The position numbers and the translations under genes are program-made. Positions 13,121 to 14,230 of a DNA stretch of 14,230 bases are shown here, in pieces. This DNA is from JAPUDQ01 sp049289035 (GTDB taxonomy: Bacteria; Patescibacteriota; Saccharimonadia; Saccharimonadales; Saccharimonadaceae), in contig JBAQIV010000001.1 in NCBI GenBank assembly GCA_049289035.1, positions 1 to 14,230 of the forward strand, given 5' to 3'. Within the stretch, counting starts at the first letter, position 1. The number at the start of each line of letters is the position of its first letter. Under the pieces are notes generated by a model, which had not been told where the DNA came from, did no database searches, and worked only from the letters and a program-made list of their open reading frames with translations.

Positions 13121-14053
13121 ATGAAAATCACTAAAAGACAAAGTAAATACATTAAACAATTTGCCTACACTTTAGCTGTAGTAAGCGGCATAGCGTTCAT
13201 ATCTTGGCATTTGGTCGTACCACTTATATTCATGCCTATTTGGGTAATTTTCATATTATGGCCTTATTTGTTCGCTTGCTTTTATTACTTTACCAAAACA
13301 TCCAGCAAGTTAGTACGTATATCTGGTAGCAATAAGCCATATCTCCATGGGATGATCATCACCTTGGCGGGGATTATACTGAGTATATGCTTTGTAGAAT
13401 ACGGGATATCTCCGGTACTGTTTACGGCTTTAGTAGTTTCGGCTGTGATTATCCCCAAATTGTCTAACTGGCTACCAATTTCAGATATTAAACTTCACGA
13501 AAAAGCATTGAAAAACAGTGTAAGAAACTTTAGGAAAAACATGAAGTTATTTTTATCTGATGGGTCAAATAAAATTCTATTTGCTATAGGGATTATGATT
13601 CTAGCCTATCTGCTAGTTGAAGCAGTAGGGTACGTAGACTTGAAAGTAGACGAGCATCGCTTTTATGTCACAAAACAAAATTTTAAAGAACTTTACGGTT
13701 ACTTTAAGGATATCGATAAAAATGCGAGGTACGAAGAGCAATGTCGCTCCGATATGGGAAAGTTTTCTCGCCATATTCCGAGAGAGTGTACATTTTCCAT
13801 TGTTCTATCTAAAAAATACGAGCATATGTACCAAGGAATCATTCATCAAACGAATGATTATATAATAGGCACTCAAGATATCGCCAAAGATGGCTTGTGG
13901 CGAGGTGTCACATTTGACGTTGATAACAAGCGTACGTTTGGTGAGACATGCCGCTACTCTATACCTTCTTCCGCCGATCAAAATATAATATTTGGATGCG
14001 ACATACCAGCTAAGCAATTTTACGTAAAAAACATAGAGACACCGAGCAAGTGA
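13121..14053 (+). CDS. Five-TM membrane protein with a four-cysteine C-terminal domain, unknown function
   Basis: The 310-residue protein has predicted membrane helices at about 12-30, 33-57, 76-94, 97-113 and 151-170. Basic segments at 1-11, 59-72 and 114-150 are likely cytoplasmic, so the N-terminus is inside and the C-terminal domain (172-310) outside. That domain has four cysteines (C208, C223, C277, C293) which could form two disulfides, consistent with an extracytoplasmic location. No family is recognised. The gene is clearly more AT-rich than its neighbours, including AT-rich codons for Ile, Lys and Phe. It lies between recJ and an IS30-type transposase fragment. Both features suggest later acquisition, although low-constraint membrane genes can also drift to high AT. 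Confidence 0.8.
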   Translation: MKITKRQSKYIKQFAYTLAVVSGIAFISWHLVVPLIFMPIWVIFILWPYLFACFYYFTKTSSKLVRISGSNKPYLHGMIITLAGIILSICFVEYGISPVLFTALVVSAVIIPKLSNWLPISDIKLHEKALKNSVRNFRKNMKLFLSDGSNKILFAIGIMILAYLLVEAVGYVDLKVDEHRFYVTKQNFKELYGYFKDIDKNARYEEQCRSDMGKFSRHIPRECTFSIVLSKKYEHMYQGIIHQTNDYIIGTQDIAKDGLWRGVTFDVDNKRTFGETCRYSIPSSADQNIIFGCDIPAKQFYVKNIETPSK

Positions 14054-14110
14054 TGATTGACTTTATAGTCTTAGTATTTTACAATATAATCAATGAACCC
14101 AACCCTGCAT

Positions 14111-14230
14111 TCACCCCCGAATCAGGACACTCTCGTCTAGGATAAGTCCTTTCTCTTTCGCAATTTGTAATGAGCTTTTGTAGCCGAGGATCTTCCTCGG
14201 CTTGTTGTTTATGCACCGTAGTGCACACAC
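14111..14230 (-). CDS. C-terminal end of an IS30-type transposase (partial)
   Basis: Reading the minus strand from the right edge gives 39 codons ending in TGA (14111-14113). The peptide contains LRCINNKPRKILGYKSS, matching the lNxRPRKxLGyxTP signature near the C-terminus of IS30-family DDE transposases. The usual TP is changed to SS. The catalytic domain and start lie outside the window, so integrity cannot be judged. The sequence just past the stop (14085-14113) could contain the element's terminal repeat, but the other end is not visible for comparison. The gene converges on the AT-rich membrane protein gene. Confidence 0.75.
   Translation of the reverse strand: MCALRCINNKPRKILGYKSSLQIAKEKGLILDESVLIRG
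14182..14202 (+). terminator. Strong hairpin facing the AT-rich gene, inside the transposase frame
   Basis: AGCCGAGGA (14182-14190) and TCCTCGGCT (14194-14202) form a perfect 9-bp GC-rich stem with a 3-nt loop, followed on the + strand by TGTTGTTT. It could end transcripts entering the element from the left. It also encodes the PRKILGY segment of the transposase, so its symmetry may partly be a coding accident. Confidence 0.35.

Noticed and set aside
1..14230. Recoded TGA (glycine) as in Gracilibacteria
   Set aside because: All conserved proteins are full length without internal TGA, and def, the right-hand membrane-protein gene and the transposase fragment terminate at TGA.

Overview
The window looks like a chromosomal segment of a Patescibacteria (CPR) bacterium, most likely Candidatus Saccharibacteria (TM7). 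The reasons are a short IF-2, a four-S1-domain ribosomal protein S1, a DUF5663-like small protein, a free-standing four-helix-bundle (23S rRNA intervening-sequence type) gene and a very large unannotated membrane protein. No coding frame has an internal TGA, and def, the right-hand membrane-protein gene and the transposase fragment all stop at TGA. The standard bacterial code is therefore in use, not the TGA=Gly code of Gracilibacteria/Absconditabacteria. The lineage is inferred from gene character, not from a marker search.

Left part (1-3150, + strand): the tail of an unrecognised gene, then rpsA and infB, two translation genes separated by a short gap holding a perfect 10-bp hairpin. Middle-left (3160-6280, +): a near-consensus promoter drives an 864-residue membrane-anchored protein of unknown function with two tandem GEG-type repeats in its C-terminal half, followed by a small DUF5663-like gene. 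At 6279-6709 lies a four-helix-bundle gene enclosed by a 30-bp imperfect inverted repeat. The left arm starts at the stop codon of the DUF5663-like gene, and the right arm supplies the last codons and stop of fmt.

Middle-right (6698-10131, - strand): the classic priA-def-fmt order. The order links replication restart to N-formyl-methionine chemistry: Fmt formylates initiator Met-tRNA and Def removes the formyl group from new proteins, while rpsA and infB to the left act in initiation itself. A repeat-rich divergent intergenic region separates priA from a COG1926-type phosphoribosyltransferase homologue with a degenerate PRPP motif.

Right part (10924-14230, +): a winged-helix regulator 3 nt upstream of recJ. 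The recJ gene carries an in-frame low-complexity insert containing a hairpin and four perfect CCAAAAT heptamers. Then come a visibly AT-richer five-TM membrane protein and, on the opposite strand, the C-terminus of an IS30-type transposase running off the window.

Several genes (priA, the phosphoribosyltransferase, possibly def and the membrane protein) lack a Shine-Dalgarno sequence and have a -10-like hexamer directly before the start codon, suggesting leaderless transcripts. No tRNA, rRNA, CRISPR array or replication origin was recognised. No stretch over 300 bases lacks a gene.
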